From the NCBI RefSeq assembly GCF_049801095.1, contig NZ_JBNAGH010000002.1:620001-684000 (forward strand): a stretch of DNA of 64,000 nt, given 5' to 3'. This stretch comes from Dinoroseobacter sp049801095. Its GTDB lineage: Bacteria; Pseudomonadota; Alphaproteobacteria; Rhodobacterales; Rhodobacteraceae. The position numbers and the translations under genes were made by a program. Numbering within the stretch: position 1 is the stretch's first letter; every line of letters begins with the position of its first letter. This document shows, piece after piece, positions 8,593-17,419 of this stretch. Under the pieces are notes generated by a model, which did not search any database, was not told the origin of the DNA, and saw nothing but the letters and a program-made list of their open reading frames with translations.

Positions 8593-8776
8593 GGCAGGTC
8601 TCCTGACTTGCGGGTCCGGGCTCGCCCGATCCTTCCCGAGCGCAGACGCTCAGTGGTGATCCTCGGGGTCGCTCGCCGCTCACAGTTGCGGGGGCAGTTA
8701 CGGATTTGGCGCCGCTTGGCTCCTCCTCACCGTATTCCCTTTTCATCCCGGCCTGGCCTTTGGCCTCCGGGAACCA
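8593..8776 (-). promoter_or_regulatory. cobalamin (adenosylcobalamin) riboswitch
   Basis: Read on the minus strand, the segment starts with GGTTCCCGGAGGCC and runs through AAAGGGAATACGGTG, the conserved core GCCCCCGCAACTGTGA and CCACTGAG...GGGAAGGAT. It ends with the B12 box AGTCAGGAGACCTGCC (8593-8608). These are all the hallmark elements of the class in the correct order. It lies 121 bp before the DUF1636 start and should repress the five-gene uptake operon when cobalamin is plentiful. Confidence 0.95.
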
Positions 8777-8855
8777 TCGCGAGGGACTGTCTGGAAGTTT
8801 GCCCGCCCCGTCAAGCCATCCTGACAGATCGGGTGAAACCGCCGCAGGGCCGCGT

Positions 8856-9950
8856 TCAGCGGTGGGAGATCCGCTCCGGCGCCGGGCGCGCGGGGCGCCA
8901 GCGCGGCAGGACCCGGGCAAGGCGCTGCCCCAGGTCCGTGGCCAGACGCCCTAGCGGGATCGCCCGGCGACGGCGTGGCACGCTGTCATGAAGGCTCTCG
9001 GAGCGGTCGAGCCCGACCCGGCGCGCGCGCCGCAGGACAAACAGCTTCCCCCAGCTCCGCCAGGATCCCATGGAGGGCGCATTGGCATCCCGTGGGAACC
9101 GCTCCTGCCAGCCATCAGGGAGGCGCAGCCCGCAGGCCTCCGCCTGCTCCAGCATCCAGACGAAGGGGATATTCGCGAGCGGGCGCGCCTCCGAAAACCC
9201 GGCCAGCTGCCCGCCGATATCCCCATGGGTGCCGCGAAACCAGACCTGCTCCACATGGCCGTTCCAGCCCGGCGGACACTCCCAAAGGACCGGGGCAAAG
9301 GCCATACGCCGCTCGTTCAGGGCCAGGGCATGAAACCCGTGCTTCACCGCGCCGCTGAGCTGGTCGGAGTGAAACTCCGTCGCCATGGGCGCGAGCCGCC
9401 ACAGGACCGGCGCGCGGATGCCCAGCGCCTTCACGGTGTCCCAGACACCGACCATCTCGATCTCCACCCGGCGGTGGCAATAGCGGTCCGCGAAGCGGTC
9501 GGCATAGTGGCTGTCGCGACGCTCCTGGTAATAGGCATAGAGCTGGCGCACCCGCTGCTCGGTCGCGACTTCGGGGCGGATCAGCCCGAAGCGGTCGATC
9601 AACCCGGCCAGCGAACGCACCGCATAGGCGCCCCGTGAATAGCCCATGAGGAAGATCCGGTCCCCCGGGCGATAGCGATGGGCGAGAAAGCGGTAGGCAC
9701 GGCGGATCTGCCGGTTGATGCCGATCCCCGCGATCACCTCGATGGCGCGGCGCCAACCCTGCCACTGGATCCCGGGCTCGTAGAACAGGGTCACATGGGG
9801 GTCGCGCCGGTCGCGGATCAGCTTGTAGGCCAGCCCGGCATTCGTCTCTCGGCCCGGCATGAACGACGACATCGTCCCGTCGAGAATGACGATGTGGTCC
9901 GTGGGGACATGGGCGGTCGGGACCGCCGGGATCGGGGCGGGTGTCCTCAT
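8856..9950 (-). CDS. DUF2235 alpha/beta-hydrolase domain protein
   Basis: A 364-residue protein of the DUF2235 family (related to T6SS phospholipase effectors and uncharacterised hydrolases). HIVILDGTMSSF provides the N-terminal aspartate, GDRIFLMGYSRGAYAVRSLAGLI the GxSxG-like nucleophile elbow, EMVGVWDTVKALG the family motif and WFRGTHGDIGG the histidine block. No signal peptide or VgrG/PAAR partner is visible, so an effector role is unsupported. ATG 9950 follows GGAGG at correct spacing. Its 3' end is about 80 bp upstream of the riboswitch, in the same direction. Confidence 0.85.
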   Translation of the reverse strand: MRTPAPIPAVPTAHVPTDHIVILDGTMSSFMPGRETNAGLAYKLIRDRRDPHVTLFYEPGIQWQGWRRAIEVIAGIGINRQIRRAYRFLAHRYRPGDRIFLMGYSRGAYAVRSLAGLIDRFGLIRPEVATEQRVRQLYAYYQERRDSHYADRFADRYCHRRVEIEMVGVWDTVKALGIRAPVLWRLAPMATEFHSDQLSGAVKHGFHALALNERRMAFAPVLWECPPGWNGHVEQVWFRGTHGDIGGQLAGFSEARPLANIPFVWMLEQAEACGLRLPDGWQERFPRDANAPSMGSWRSWGKLFVLRRARRVGLDRSESLHDSVPRRRRAIPLGRLATDLGQRLARVLPRWRPARPAPERISHR

Positions 9951-10119
9951 ACCTCCAAGATTGTAGCCCCAAGAGGTTAAGTAAAGAACAGACCGGGCAC
10001 AGTGCCGTGTGCGGCCCGTGAGCGCGTCGATTTGAGAACAATCCCGCAAGCCGTCGAAGACTTATTCTTCAGAGGCTTGCGCGTTAATCTTAATGCGTGA
10101 CTTTCAAAGGGCGTGCGCC

Positions 10120-10140
10120 GGCCCCGTCACAGACGGGGCC
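10120..10140 (-). terminator. strong hairpin after the CoxL-like gene
   Basis: A perfect 9-bp stem, GGCCCCGTC / GACGGGGCC with a 3-nt loop, begins 20 bp downstream of the CoxL-like stop codon. There is no clean U-tract, so it may stall or stabilise transcripts rather than act as a classic intrinsic terminator. Confidence 0.5.
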
Positions 10141-10160
10141 CGGGCCCGTTCACGCGCGTG

Positions 10161-12470
10161 TCACTCGGCGGCGTGGGGCGTCTGGGCCAGCATCTCCCAC
10201 ATGCGGGCGGGGGTGAAGGGCATGTCCACCTTGCGCAGGCCCAGATCCCAGACCGCGTCCTGCACCGCATTGGCCACCGCCGCCAGCGCTCCGACGGTCC
10301 CGGCCTCGCCACAGCCCTTCATGCCCAGCACGTTGTTCTTCGACGGCACGGCCTCCGTATAGAAGGCGATCATCGGCACATCATCCGCGCGCGGCATGCC
10401 GTAATCCATGAAACTCGCCGTCAGAAGCTGCCCCTCCGGATCATAGACCACATGCTCGGTGATCGCCTGCCCGATGCCTTGGGCCACGCCGCCATGGACC
10501 TGCCCCTCGGCCAGAAGCGGATTGATCAGCACGCCGAAATCATCGACCACCGTATAGCGGTCCACGGCCACGACACCGGTCTCCGGGTCGATCTCCACCT
10601 CGCAGACATGGGCCCCGTTGGGGAAGGACCGGCCCGGCAGGGTCGTCTCCGCCTCATGGGTCAGGAGCGCGGTCTCGCCCGCCGCACGGGCCGCCTCCGC
10701 CGCCTCGATCATGGTCATCACCACATTGGAGCCCTCGGCCCGGAAGCTGCCCTCATCAAAGGTCACCTCTGCCGGGTCCACGCCCATGCGATCGGCGAGG
10801 AAAGGGGCAAAGGCCGCGATGGCCACATCCACCATGGCGCGGGTCGCCTGGCTCTGAACCGTGACCGAGCGCGAGCCGCCGGTGCCGCCGCCCTTGGCAA
10901 TCAGATCGCTGTCGCCCTGCACAATGCGGATCCGGTCAGCGGGGATCCCCGTCATCTCATGCAGCACCTGCACGAAAACCGTCTCATGCCCCTGACCATT
11001 GGATTGGGTGCCCACATAGAGGGTGACGCTGCCATCCTCCTCAAAGACCATCTTCGCGCCCTCGCTCGGATCGCCGAGAATCGCTTCGATATAGTAACAG
11101 AGCCCCTGCCCGCGCAGCTTGCCCGCCGCCTGGCTCGCGGCCTTGCGCGCGGCAAACCCGGCGCGGTCCGCCTCTTCGCCCGCGCGGTCGAGGACCCGGG
11201 CAAACTCGCCCACGTCATAGGTCTCGCCAGAGACCGCCGTATAGGGCATCTGCTCGGGCCCGATGAAGCAGCGCTTGCGCAGATCCCAGGGGTCAACCCC
11301 GAGGCTGCGCGCGGCGTGGTCCATGGCCCGCTCCAGCGTGTAGATCGCCTCGGGCCGCCCGGCCCCGCGATAGGCATCGACCTGGGTCGTGTTGGTGTAG
11401 ATCCCGCGCACCCGCATATAGGCGGCCTGCACGTCATAGACGCCGGTCATCACCTTCATGGCGAGGCTGGTCTGGATGGCTTGCGCGAATTGCGAGTTAT
11501 AGGCGCCAAGATTGCTGAGCACATCGGCGCGGAACCCGATCAGCTTGAGATCCACGTCAAAGGCCAGCTCCACATCCGAGGCGAGGTCCCGGCCCGCATT
11601 GTCGCTGAGCATTGCTTCCGTGCGCTCGGACATCCAGCGGCAGGGCCGGTTCAGGACCCGGGCCGCATGGGCGACCACGAAATATTCGGGATAGGCCATG
11701 GCCTTCATCCCGAAACCGCCGCCCACATCCGGGTTGGTGACGCGCAGATCCTCGGGATTGAGGCCCAGATTGCGGCAAAGCTGACCCTTCATGGTCCAGA
11801 CGCCCTGCCCGTTATGGGCCAGATGGAGACGCCCGTCCTCGATCTCGGCGAAACAACCGCGCGGCTCCATGGCGTTCACGATGATCCGGTTGTCCTCGAC
11901 CACCAGCCCAACCCGGTGCGCCGCCTTGGCAAAGGCCGCCTCGGTCGCGGCCTCATCGCCGCAGGCCCAGTCAAAGGCCACGTTATCCTCAGCCTCAGTG
12001 TGGAGCGCCGTGCCCCCCGGCACGGTGTCGAGCTTGGCCGGCAGCTCATCGATCTCCAGCTCGATCACCTCCACCGCGTCGCGGGCCTGATCCAGCGTCT
12101 CGGCAAAGACCATGGCGATGGGCTCGCCCACAAAGCGGACCTTGCCCTGGGCCAGGATGGGCCGCTTCGGCCCGGCCCCGCGCGTCCCGTCACGGTTCGG
12201 CATCACGGTGGCCTGCATATCCATCCGGACACCCGCCGCGGCCAGATCATCGCCCGTCAACACCAGCGCCACGCCGGGCATCTGCGCCGCCTCGGCGGTG
12301 TCCAACGCGGTGATCTCCCCATGGGCCACCATCGAGCGCAGAACCACCCCATGCAACGCCCCCTCGGGCGCGATATCATCCACATAGCGCCCCGCGCCGG
12401 TCAGAAACCGAACATCCTCCACCCGTGCCGCCGGCTGGCTGATCCCGAACTTGTCGCCTTGCTTGGTCAT
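10161..12470 (-). CDS. CoxL-like (form II) molybdopterin-binding hydroxylase large subunit
   Basis: A 769-residue large subunit of the xanthine dehydrogenase/CO dehydrogenase superfamily that binds Mo-molybdopterin cytosine dinucleotide. Landmarks are RFLTGAGRYVDDI, FVGEPIAMV, NPDVGGGFGMK, the active-site loop VDAYRGAGRPE (the form II signature; true form I CoxL has a cysteine here), QSNGQGHETVFVQ and MKGCGEAGTVGA with the catalytic glutamate. Form II members are usually aldehyde or aromatic hydroxylases rather than CO oxidisers. No medium (FAD) or small (FeS) subunit gene and no coxD/E/F-type accessory gene lies nearby, so it must pair with subunits encoded elsewhere. AAGGAAG precedes the ATG. 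Confidence 0.88.
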   Translation of the reverse strand: MTKQGDKFGISQPAARVEDVRFLTGAGRYVDDIAPEGALHGVVLRSMVAHGEITALDTAEAAQMPGVALVLTGDDLAAAGVRMDMQATVMPNRDGTRGAGPKRPILAQGKVRFVGEPIAMVFAETLDQARDAVEVIELEIDELPAKLDTVPGGTALHTEAEDNVAFDWACGDEAATEAAFAKAAHRVGLVVEDNRIIVNAMEPRGCFAEIEDGRLHLAHNGQGVWTMKGQLCRNLGLNPEDLRVTNPDVGGGFGMKAMAYPEYFVVAHAARVLNRPCRWMSERTEAMLSDNAGRDLASDVELAFDVDLKLIGFRADVLSNLGAYNSQFAQAIQTSLAMKVMTGVYDVQAAYMRVRGIYTNTTQVDAYRGAGRPEAIYTLERAMDHAARSLGVDPWDLRKRCFIGPEQMPYTAVSGETYDVGEFARVLDRAGEEADRAGFAARKAASQAAGKLRGQGLCYYIEAILGDPSEGAKMVFEEDGSVTLYVGTQSNGQGHETVFVQVLHEMTGIPADRIRIVQGDSDLIAKGGGTGGSRSVTVQSQATRAMVDVAIAAFAPFLADRMGVDPAEVTFDEGSFRAEGSNVVMTMIEAAEAARAAGETALLTHEAETTLPGRSFPNGAHVCEVEIDPETGVVAVDRYTVVDDFGVLINPLLAEGQVHGGVAQGIGQAITEHVVYDPEGQLLTASFMDYGMPRADDVPMIAFYTEAVPSKNNVLGMKGCGEAGTVGALAAVANAVQDAVWDLGLRKVDMPFTPARMWEMLAQTPHAAE

Positions 12471-12590
12471 GAGAACTTCCTTGCTCGTCCGGCCTGAACC
12501 TTAGCCCCATCCCGCCCACTGTCCAGACCGCCCCTTTCCCTTCGCACAGGGTTTCGTTATCTCCTCGCCCAAGTGCAAAGGATGACCGCG

Positions 12591-15500
12591 ATGCCCATGG
12601 AAAAGACCTTCAACGCCGCCGAGGCCGAACCCCGTCTCTATGCCCGCTGGGAAGATGAGGGCTGCTTCAAAGCCGGGGCCAACGCCTCGCGCGACGAGAC
12701 CTTCTGCATCATGATCCCGCCGCCCAATGTGACGGGCTCGCTCCATATGGGCCACGCCTTCAACAACACGCTGCAGGACATCCTGATCCGCTGGAAACGG
12801 ATGCAGGGCTACGACACGCTCTGGCAGCCGGGCACCGACCACGCCGGGATCGCGACCCAGATGGTGACCGAGCGCGAGATGGCCGCCAATCAGGAACCCT
12901 CCCGCGCCGAGATGGGCCGCGCCAAGTTCCTCGCCCGCGTCTGGGAGCAGAAGGTCAAATCCCGCGGCACGATCATCGGTCAGCTCAAGCGTCTGGGCGC
13001 CTCCTGCGACTGGTCGCGTGAAGCCTTCACCATGGGCGGCGCCGAGGGCGACCCGGACAAGGGCAAGGGCCCGAACTTCCACGATGCGGTCATCAAGGTC
13101 TTCGTGGACATGTACAACAAGGGCCTGATCTATCGCGGCAAGCGCCTCGTGAACTGGGACCCGCATTTCGAGACCGCGATCTCCGATCTGGAGGTCGAGA
13201 ATATCGAGGTCGCGGGCCATATGTGGCACTTCAAATACCCGCTCGCGGGCGGCCAGACCTATGAATATGTGGAAAAGGACGCGGATGGGAACGTCACCCT
13301 GCGCGAGACCCGCGACTACATCTCGATTGCCACGACCCGGCCCGAGACCATGCTCGGCGACGGCGCGGTCGCGGTGCATCCCGGTGACACGCGCTACGCG
13401 CCCATCGTCGGCAAGCTCTGCGAGATCCCCGTGGGCCCGAAGGAGCACCGCCGCCTGATCCCGATCATCACCGATGAATACCCGGATCCCGAGTTCGGCT
13501 CCGGCGCTGTGAAGATCACCGGCGCCCATGACTTCAACGACTATCAGGTCGCCAAACGCGGCGGCATTCCGATGTACCGGCTGATGGATACCAAGGCGCA
13601 GATGCGCGATGACGGTGTGCCCTATGCCGAGGCCGCGGCCATCGCCATGGAGGTGGCCGAGGGTAAGCGAGAGCTCTCGGAGTCCGAATGCGACGCGATC
13701 AACCTCGTCCCGGACGAGCTGCGCGGCATGGACCGGTTCGAAGCGCGCAAGGCCGTGGTCGCCCAGATCACCGATGAGGGTCTGGCGGTCATGACCCCCA
13801 ACCCCAAACCCGAGGAAGACGGCGCCCTCGCCGAGCTCCCGCTGGTCGAAAACAAACCGATCATGCAGCCCTTCGGGGATCGGTCGAAAGTGGTCATCGA
13901 GCCCATGCTCACCGACCAATGGTTCGTGGACGCCGAACAGATCGTCGGCCCCGCGCTCGACAAGGTGCGCGACGGCACGGTCAAGATCATGCCCGAGAGC
14001 GGCGAGAAGACCTATTACCACTGGCTCGACAATATCGAGCCCTGGTGCATCTCCCGCCAACTCTGGTGGGGCCACCAGATCCCAGTGTGGACCGCGATGG
14101 TCCCTACTGTTGATGGAGACCTTATTGCGCGGAACGATGTGATAGGCCGCGGCGTCCCACAGGACGCTCTTCACGATTACCACGCCAAGAAGCAGCTGGA
14201 TGAAGAGCGACTGGGTGGCAAGCTATCAAAAAACGGATGGCTCGTCATGGAATTCTGCGCAGCAAGTGCAGAAGAGGCGAAGAAACAAATCGAAGATATC
14301 TGGATCGAAAGGATTGGCCGGCCGCCTGAAGAGCTCGTCGAACTAAATGAAGAACCCGCCCAGTTCGGCCCTTCCGGCGACAGTGACTACGACTTTTCAG
14401 CGCTGACCGAGGGCCCGTTTCGAAAGACTGCCATGTGGCGCGACCCCGACGTCCTCGACACTTGGTTCTCTTCCGGACTTTGGCCCATCGGCACCCTGGG
14501 CTGGCCCGAGGAGAGTGACGAGCTCAAGAAGTACTTCCCGACCTCCACCCTTGTGACCGGGCAGGACATCCTCTTCTTCTGGGTCGCCCGGATGATGATG
14601 ATGCAACTGGCGGTCACCGGCCAGGTGCCCTTTGACGAGGTCTACCTCCATGGCCTCGTGCGCGACGCCAAGGGCAAGAAGATGTCCAAGTCCGTGGGCA
14701 ACGTGATCGACCCGCTGGAGATCATTGATGAGTACGGCGCGGACGCCCTGCGCTTCTCCTCCGCGGCCATGGCCAGCCTGGGCGGGGTGCTCAAGCTCGA
14801 CTTGCAGCGCGTGCAGGGCTACCGGAATTTCGCGACCAAGCTCTGGAACGCCACGCGCTATGCAGAGATGAACGAGGTCTTTACGGCCCGTGCGCCCGTG
14901 CCCGACACTTGCCCGACAGGTGTCCGACAGCTGCCCGACGCGGCGCAGACCCTCAACCGATGGATCATCGGGGAGACCGCGAAGGTCCGCGAAGAGGTCG
15001 ATGCGGCCATGGCGGAGTACAAGTTCAACGACGCTGCAAACGCGCTTTATGCCTTTGTCTGGGGCAAGGTCTGCGACTGGTATGTGGAGTTTTCCAAGCC
15101 TCTCCTTCTGGATGGTGAGGACGCGGTGAAGGCGGAAACCCGGGACACCATGGCATGGGTTCTGGAGCAGTGTTTCATCCTCCTCCACCCGATCATGCCC
15201 TTCATCACCGAAGAGCTCTGGGACACCACCGGCGACCGCGCCAAGATGCTGGTGCATGCGGATTGGCCGACCTACGGGGCGGCGGATCTGGTGGACCGGG
15301 ACGCGGATCGCGAGATGAACTGGACGATCTCCCTGATCGAAAGCATCCGCTCCGTGCGCGCACAAATGCGTGTTCCTGCAGGGCTTTACGTGCCGGTGGT
15401 GCAGGTCGCGCTCGATGAGGCCGGGCGCAAGGCCTATGCCAATAACGAGACGCTGATCAAACGGCTCGCGCGGATCGGCGAGGTCACCGAGGCGGCAGAG

Positions 15501-15779
15501 GCGCCCAAGGGCGCGCTGACGATTGCCGTGGATGGCGGCACCTTCGCCCTGCCGTTGGCGGACATCATTGATGTGGGCGCCGAGAAGGAGCGCTTGGGCA
15601 AAACCCTCACCAAGCTCCAGAAGGAGCTGGGCGGGCTCAAGGGCCGGTTGAACAACCCCAAATTCGTAGCCTCCGCCCCGGCCGAAGTGGTCGAGGAAAG
15701 CCGCGAGCGTCTGGTCACCGGCGAAGCCGAGCTCGCCACCCTGAGCGCCGCCCTAGACCGCCTCGAAGAGGCCAGCTAG
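12591..15779 (+). CDS. valS: valyl-tRNA synthetase
   Basis: A 1062-residue class Ia synthetase charging tRNA-Val. PPPNVTGSLHMGHAFNNTLQD contains the HIGH box, the CP1 editing domain follows (TTRPETMLGDGAVAVHP), GKKMSKSVGNVIDP is the KMSKS loop, and a C-terminal coiled coil with EKERLGKTLTKLQKELGGLKGRL ends the protein. ATG 12591 is 9 bp after AAAGG and fits the usual MxMEKTFN start; ATG 12582 is possible. Residues ~503-610 (14100-14420), between HQIPVW and DPDVLDTWFSS, are longer than I expect for the family and AT-richer than the rest of the gene. Confidence 0.97.
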   Translation: MPMEKTFNAAEAEPRLYARWEDEGCFKAGANASRDETFCIMIPPPNVTGSLHMGHAFNNTLQDILIRWKRMQGYDTLWQPGTDHAGIATQMVTEREMAANQEPSRAEMGRAKFLARVWEQKVKSRGTIIGQLKRLGASCDWSREAFTMGGAEGDPDKGKGPNFHDAVIKVFVDMYNKGLIYRGKRLVNWDPHFETAISDLEVENIEVAGHMWHFKYPLAGGQTYEYVEKDADGNVTLRETRDYISIATTRPETMLGDGAVAVHPGDTRYAPIVGKLCEIPVGPKEHRRLIPIITDEYPDPEFGSGAVKITGAHDFNDYQVAKRGGIPMYRLMDTKAQMRDDGVPYAEAAAIAMEVAEGKRELSESECDAINLVPDELRGMDRFEARKAVVAQITDEGLAVMTPNPKPEEDGALAELPLVENKPIMQPFGDRSKVVIEPMLTDQWFVDAEQIVGPALDKVRDGTVKIMPESGEKTYYHWLDNIEPWCISRQLWWGHQIPVWTAMVPTVDGDLIARNDVIGRGVPQDALHDYHAKKQLDEERLGGKLSKNGWLVMEFCAASAEEAKKQIEDIWIERIGRPPEELVELNEEPAQFGPSGDSDYDFSALTEGPFRKTAMWRDPDVLDTWFSSGLWPIGTLGWPEESDELKKYFPTSTLVTGQDILFFWVARMMMMQLAVTGQVPFDEVYLHGLVRDAKGKKMSKSVGNVIDPLEIIDEYGADALRFSSAAMASLGGVLKLDLQRVQGYRNFATKLWNATRYAEMNEVFTARAPVPDTCPTGVRQLPDAAQTLNRWIIGETAKVREEVDAAMAEYKFNDAANALYAFVWGKVCDWYVEFSKPLLLDGEDAVKAETRDTMAWVLEQCFILLHPIMPFITEELWDTTGDRAKMLVHADWPTYGAADLVDRDADREMNWTISLIESIRSVRAQMRVPAGLYVPVVQVALDEAGRKAYANNETLIKRLARIGEVTEAAEAPKGALTIAVDGGTFALPLADIIDVGAEKERLGKTLTKLQKELGGLKGRLNNPKFVASAPAEVVEESRERLVTGEAELATLSAALDRLEEAS

Positions 15780-15816
15780 CCCCCAAACGGCACCCCTCCC
15801 GCTCCCTGAACCGACA

Positions 15817-15849
15817 GGAGCCTCCGGCGGGGATATTTGACGACTTAAG
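15817..15849. repeat. GC-rich extragenic repeat, copy 2
   Basis: It begins GGAGCCTCCGGCGGGGATAT and ends GACTTAAG, differing from the copy at 2070-2102 at only a few positions before the final ACTTAAG. It lies 38 bp after the valS stop. See the finding on this repeat. Confidence 0.7.
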
Positions 15850-15987
15850 ACAAGAGTGCGCGGTCTCAGGGCCGGGCGCCCTTTAACATGTGCGCGCCGT
15901 TGTCCCTTCATTGTTCCTATAATACTCAAACCCGCTCTCCACGCGCGCCCCGTTGCAGCGCGGCGCCAGTCGCGCTACGCCCTTGGA

Positions 15988-17106
15988 ATGAGCAATTCAT
16001 CCGGCCCCCGCTACACGCCCCTCGTTCAAAGCCTGCCTGCGACCGTGCCCTTTGTCGGCCCGGAAACGCAGGAGCGCGCGCGGGGGCGGCCCTTTGCAGC
16101 ACGCCTCGGCGCGAATGAGAGCGTCTTTGGCCCCTCCCCCAAAGCGCTGGATGCCATGGCGGCCGCCGCGCAGGACGCCTGGATGTATGGCGACCCGGAG
16201 AGCCATGACCTGCGCAGCGCGCTGGCGGCCCATCATGGGGTCGCGCTTGGCAATATCATCGTTGGCGAGGGGATCGACGGGCTTCTCGGCTATCTCGTGC
16301 GGTTGGTGGTCGGGCCGGGCGATGCGGTGGTGACCTCCGCCGGGGCCTATCCGACCTTCAACTACCATGTGGCGGGGTTTGGCGGCGCGCTCCACACGGT
16401 GCCTTACCGTGACGACCATGAGGATCCCGACACCTTGCTGGAGATGGCGCGACAGGTCGATGCCAAGCTGATCTATCTCGCGAATCCGGACAATCCCATG
16501 GGCACATGGCATGGCGCGGCGACGGTGGAAGCCATGGTGGCGGACATGCCGCCGGGCTGCGTGCTGGTGCTGGATGAGGCCTATATCGAGTTCGCGCCGG
16601 AGGGAACGGTCCCGCGGATCGAGATTGAGGACCCGCGGGTCATCCGGATGCGCACCTTCTCCAAGGCCCATGGCATGGCCGGGGCAAGGGTGGGCTATGG
16701 CCTGGCCGCGCGCGACCTGATCACCGCCTTCAACAAGGTGCGCAACCATTTCGGCATGAACCGGATCGGTCAGGCCGGGGCCCTTGCCGCCCTAAGGGAT
16801 CCAGACCATCTGGCTCATGTGGTGGCCGCGACGGCAGTAGCCCGCACCCGCATCGCGGAGATCGGCGCGGCGAGCGGGCTGCGCGCCCTGCCCTCGGCGA
16901 CGAACTTCGTCACGCTGGATTGCGGCGCGGATGGCGCGCGGGCCAAGGCCATCCTGCAGGGCCTGATTTCCCGGGACCTCTTCGTGCGCATGCCCTTTGT
17001 CAGCCCCCAGGATCGCTGCATCCGGATCTCGGCGGGCACGCCCGAGATGCTCGATTTGCTGGCAGAGCGGCTGCCGGACGCTGTGTCCGAGGCATCGGGC
17101 GGCTAG
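15988..17106 (+). CDS. PLP-dependent aminotransferase class I/II (HisC-like)
   Basis: A 372-residue fold-type I aminotransferase. RLGANESVFGPSPKALDAM is the N-terminal substrate loop of the HisC/CobD-like group, LANPDNPMGTW holds the PLP-contacting asparagine, VLDEAYIEFAPEG the aspartate, and RTFSKAHGMAGARVGYG the Schiff-base lysine; RISAGTPEML has the carboxylate-binding arginine. The product could be histidinol-phosphate aminotransferase, but no his genes are near, so it may be a paralogue acting on another amino acid. ATG 15988 is preceded by TTGGA; the upstream part of the frame lacks family similarity. Confidence 0.85.
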   Translation: MSNSSGPRYTPLVQSLPATVPFVGPETQERARGRPFAARLGANESVFGPSPKALDAMAAAAQDAWMYGDPESHDLRSALAAHHGVALGNIIVGEGIDGLLGYLVRLVVGPGDAVVTSAGAYPTFNYHVAGFGGALHTVPYRDDHEDPDTLLEMARQVDAKLIYLANPDNPMGTWHGAATVEAMVADMPPGCVLVLDEAYIEFAPEGTVPRIEIEDPRVIRMRTFSKAHGMAGARVGYGLAARDLITAFNKVRNHFGMNRIGQAGALAALRDPDHLAHVVAATAVARTRIAEIGAASGLRALPSATNFVTLDCGADGARAKAILQGLISRDLFVRMPFVSPQDRCIRISAGTPEMLDLLAERLPDAVSEASGG

Positions 17107-17194
17107 CCTCCGCCACTGGGTCCGCTCCCGAAATCGCGACTTTGCGGATCGGCGGTTTGCGCTATTCTGCTTATGAGACGCAACCGGAGGCCCC

Positions 17195-17413
17195 ATGCAC
17201 GGACAATCTCAGGAAAAGCGCCCGCCCGGGCGGGTCGAGGATTTCACCCTTCCCTTTCTTGTGGCCTTTGGGGTCGTGCTCTTTTGTGTGCTGGGGTTTG
17301 TCTGGGCGCTCTACGGGTTCCTACCGGCAATGGCGGCGGCCTATCTGCTGGATCAGTGGATCAAGCTGAAGCCGCTCCACCGCAACGGGATCAAGCCCCG
17401 GGACGAGACCTGA
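17195..17413 (+). CDS. small single-pass membrane protein
   Basis: A 72-residue protein with a central hydrophobic stretch (LPFLVAFGVVLFCVLGFVWALYGFLPAMAAAYLL, possibly two short helices) and basic ends, so it is an inner-membrane protein. GGAGG at 17186-17190 sits 4 nt before the ATG. It lies 88 bp after the aminotransferase on the same strand. I do not recognise a family; the good ribosome site and host-like codon use support a real gene. Confidence 0.7.
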   Translation: MHGQSQEKRPPGRVEDFTLPFLVAFGVVLFCVLGFVWALYGFLPAMAAAYLLDQWIKLKPLHRNGIKPRDET

Positions 17414-17419
17414 GCTTTC

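Noticed and set aside
10161..12470. True carbon monoxide dehydrogenase (CoxL form I)
   Set aside because: The active-site loop is AYRGAGR, not the cysteine-containing form I loop, and no coxM/coxS genes are present.
10113..12497. A 794-codon open frame on the plus strand opposite the CoxL-like gene
   Set aside because: It is a mirror frame produced by the GC-rich codon pattern of the true gene. It has a low-complexity His/Arg/Gly composition, no domain and no ribosome site.
12501..14183. A 560-codon minus-strand frame opposite valS
   Set aside because: Antisense shadow of a fully conserved ValRS; no start signal or domain.
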